Of a stretch of DNA of 64,000 nucleotides, positions 63,049-64,000 are shown one piece after another. The notes below the pieces were generated by a model. It was not told where the DNA came from. It did not search any database and worked only from the letters and a program-made list of their open reading frames with translations. Position numbers and translations under genes: made by a program. The stretch covers positions 742,349 to 806,348 of the forward strand of contig WMCF01000031.1 in assembly GCA_009792885.1 (NCBI GenBank). Direction: 5' to 3'. How positions within the stretch are numbered: position 1 is the first letter of the stretch; every line of letters starts with the position of its first letter. Origin of the DNA: Eremophila alpestris peregrina. Its lineage: Eukaryota > Chordata > Aves > Passeriformes > Alaudidae.

Positions 63049-64000
63049 CTGCGGGCAGAGCCACACGTGAGTGCTGCTCGTGTCTGGGGCCAGGCTCAGC
63101 CAGGGGGAAAGAAAGCATCAGAATTCTGACATACAGGAGCAAAACTAAAACCCATGTGGACAGGCATTGAGGTAAGTTGTGCTCACAGCAGCTCCTAATC
63201 CAAAATACCTGGGGTTAATTAGGCATTAAGGGTACCATACAGTGTAACAGCATCTCACTCCAATCAGAGCAGATTATACCTGAAGAATATAGAAAAGTTG
63301 ACTCCTTAGCTGTGTGTCTTTTCATGTATGTGCATGTCTGGGTTTTGGTGCAGTTTAGGGTTTTTTTGGGAGAGGTGGAAGGGAGAGAGCAGGAATTTAG
63401 AAGTACCAAAGCAATTCATGGAGCCTAGAGGCCTGTTCAGGTCCAGAGAAAGCTCTGGTAACAGAACAAGCAATTGAGAATTTACTTGGTAAAATGTTCC
63501 TCCCATGCCTCAGCCAGGAGAGAGAGGCTCAACATCTGTAAGTGATCAAAGCAGCTCAGCCTCTGTCAGAAGCCCCTGCAGCTGCTCAAAGGGTGTTTTG
63601 CACAGATCATGGAACAGATGTCTCAAGGACCAGCCCAGCTACAGCAGGATGTGGGTGTTTCCCTCTCTGTAACATACACCAGGACTATCGGCAATGTGCA
63701 TTATTATGAGAGTAATGAAAAACACGAAGCCTCAGGAAGTTACTTACATACAATGCTAAGAATACTTTTCTTAATTTTTATGTGATGGATGGCTATTCAT
63801 AATGAAGTCTTTTAAAAAGTTGTGCTGCCCAAATTTATTTTAAAGTAACAGGACTACAATCATGTTTCCTGACCTCACAGTATGCCTGCTTGCAAAAACA
63901 ACACCTGCAATGCAAAAAAACTAGGAAAAAAATCCATGGCTTGCATTTTGCATCTGTTAATGTTGCAGGTGTGATGGAGCAAGAGGTACTCAGTTCCATG
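63049..64000 (-). other. MED13L intron, partial
   Basis: This is the intron upstream of the first exon in the window; it continues past the window edge. No further MED13L exon could be found in these 952 nt. Confidence 0.8.

Noticed and set aside
1..64000. CRISPR array, prokaryotic operon, phage or integrated virus
   Set aside because: No regularly spaced repeats, no operon-like gene packing, and no long viral-type reading frames; the only mobile sequences are decayed CR1 and possible SINE fragments.

Overview
This window looks like vertebrate nuclear DNA, most probably from a bird. The evidence is a cellular gene with many introns, avian/reptilian-type CR1 LINE fragments as the main recognisable repeats, low repeat density and compact introns (about 0.3 to 2.3 kb). 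Nothing indicates bacterial, viral or organellar DNA, and there is no operon, CRISPR array or phage. The species cannot be fixed from sequence alone.

The only protein-coding gene I can support is the 3' end of MED13L (Mediator complex subunit 13-like), on the minus strand. Ten coding exons between 63048 and 49842 splice in frame into the C-terminal 557 residues, ending at a TAG stop at 49842-49844. All ten exons have AG acceptors and GT donors (the last has a stop instead), and their phases join without error. Earlier exons lie beyond position 64000. A 3' UTR of about 2.7 kb runs down to an AATAAA signal at 47142-47147 (minus strand). MED13L connects the CDK8 kinase module to core Mediator and so controls RNA polymerase II transcription.

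The left 47 kb (1 to about 47100) lies downstream of MED13L and contains no convincing coding gene. From known vertebrate synteny this side should be the long gene desert towards TBX3; TBX3 is not in the window, so this is inference. The desert holds a few old repeats (CR1 pieces, MIR-like fragments), short microsatellites, a 15-bp minisatellite, a small isolated CpG-rich island at about 35190-35585, and several stretches that look like candidate conserved regulatory elements.

The most unusual structure is a direct duplication of about 200 bp in two different MED13L introns (about 52971-53176 and 55894-56100), with a near-identical 64-bp core. Other points worth checking are a 27-nt near-perfect palindrome in a MED13L intron, two non-consensus GT splice donors, and the orphan CpG island. 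I found no evidence of a new multi-gene system.
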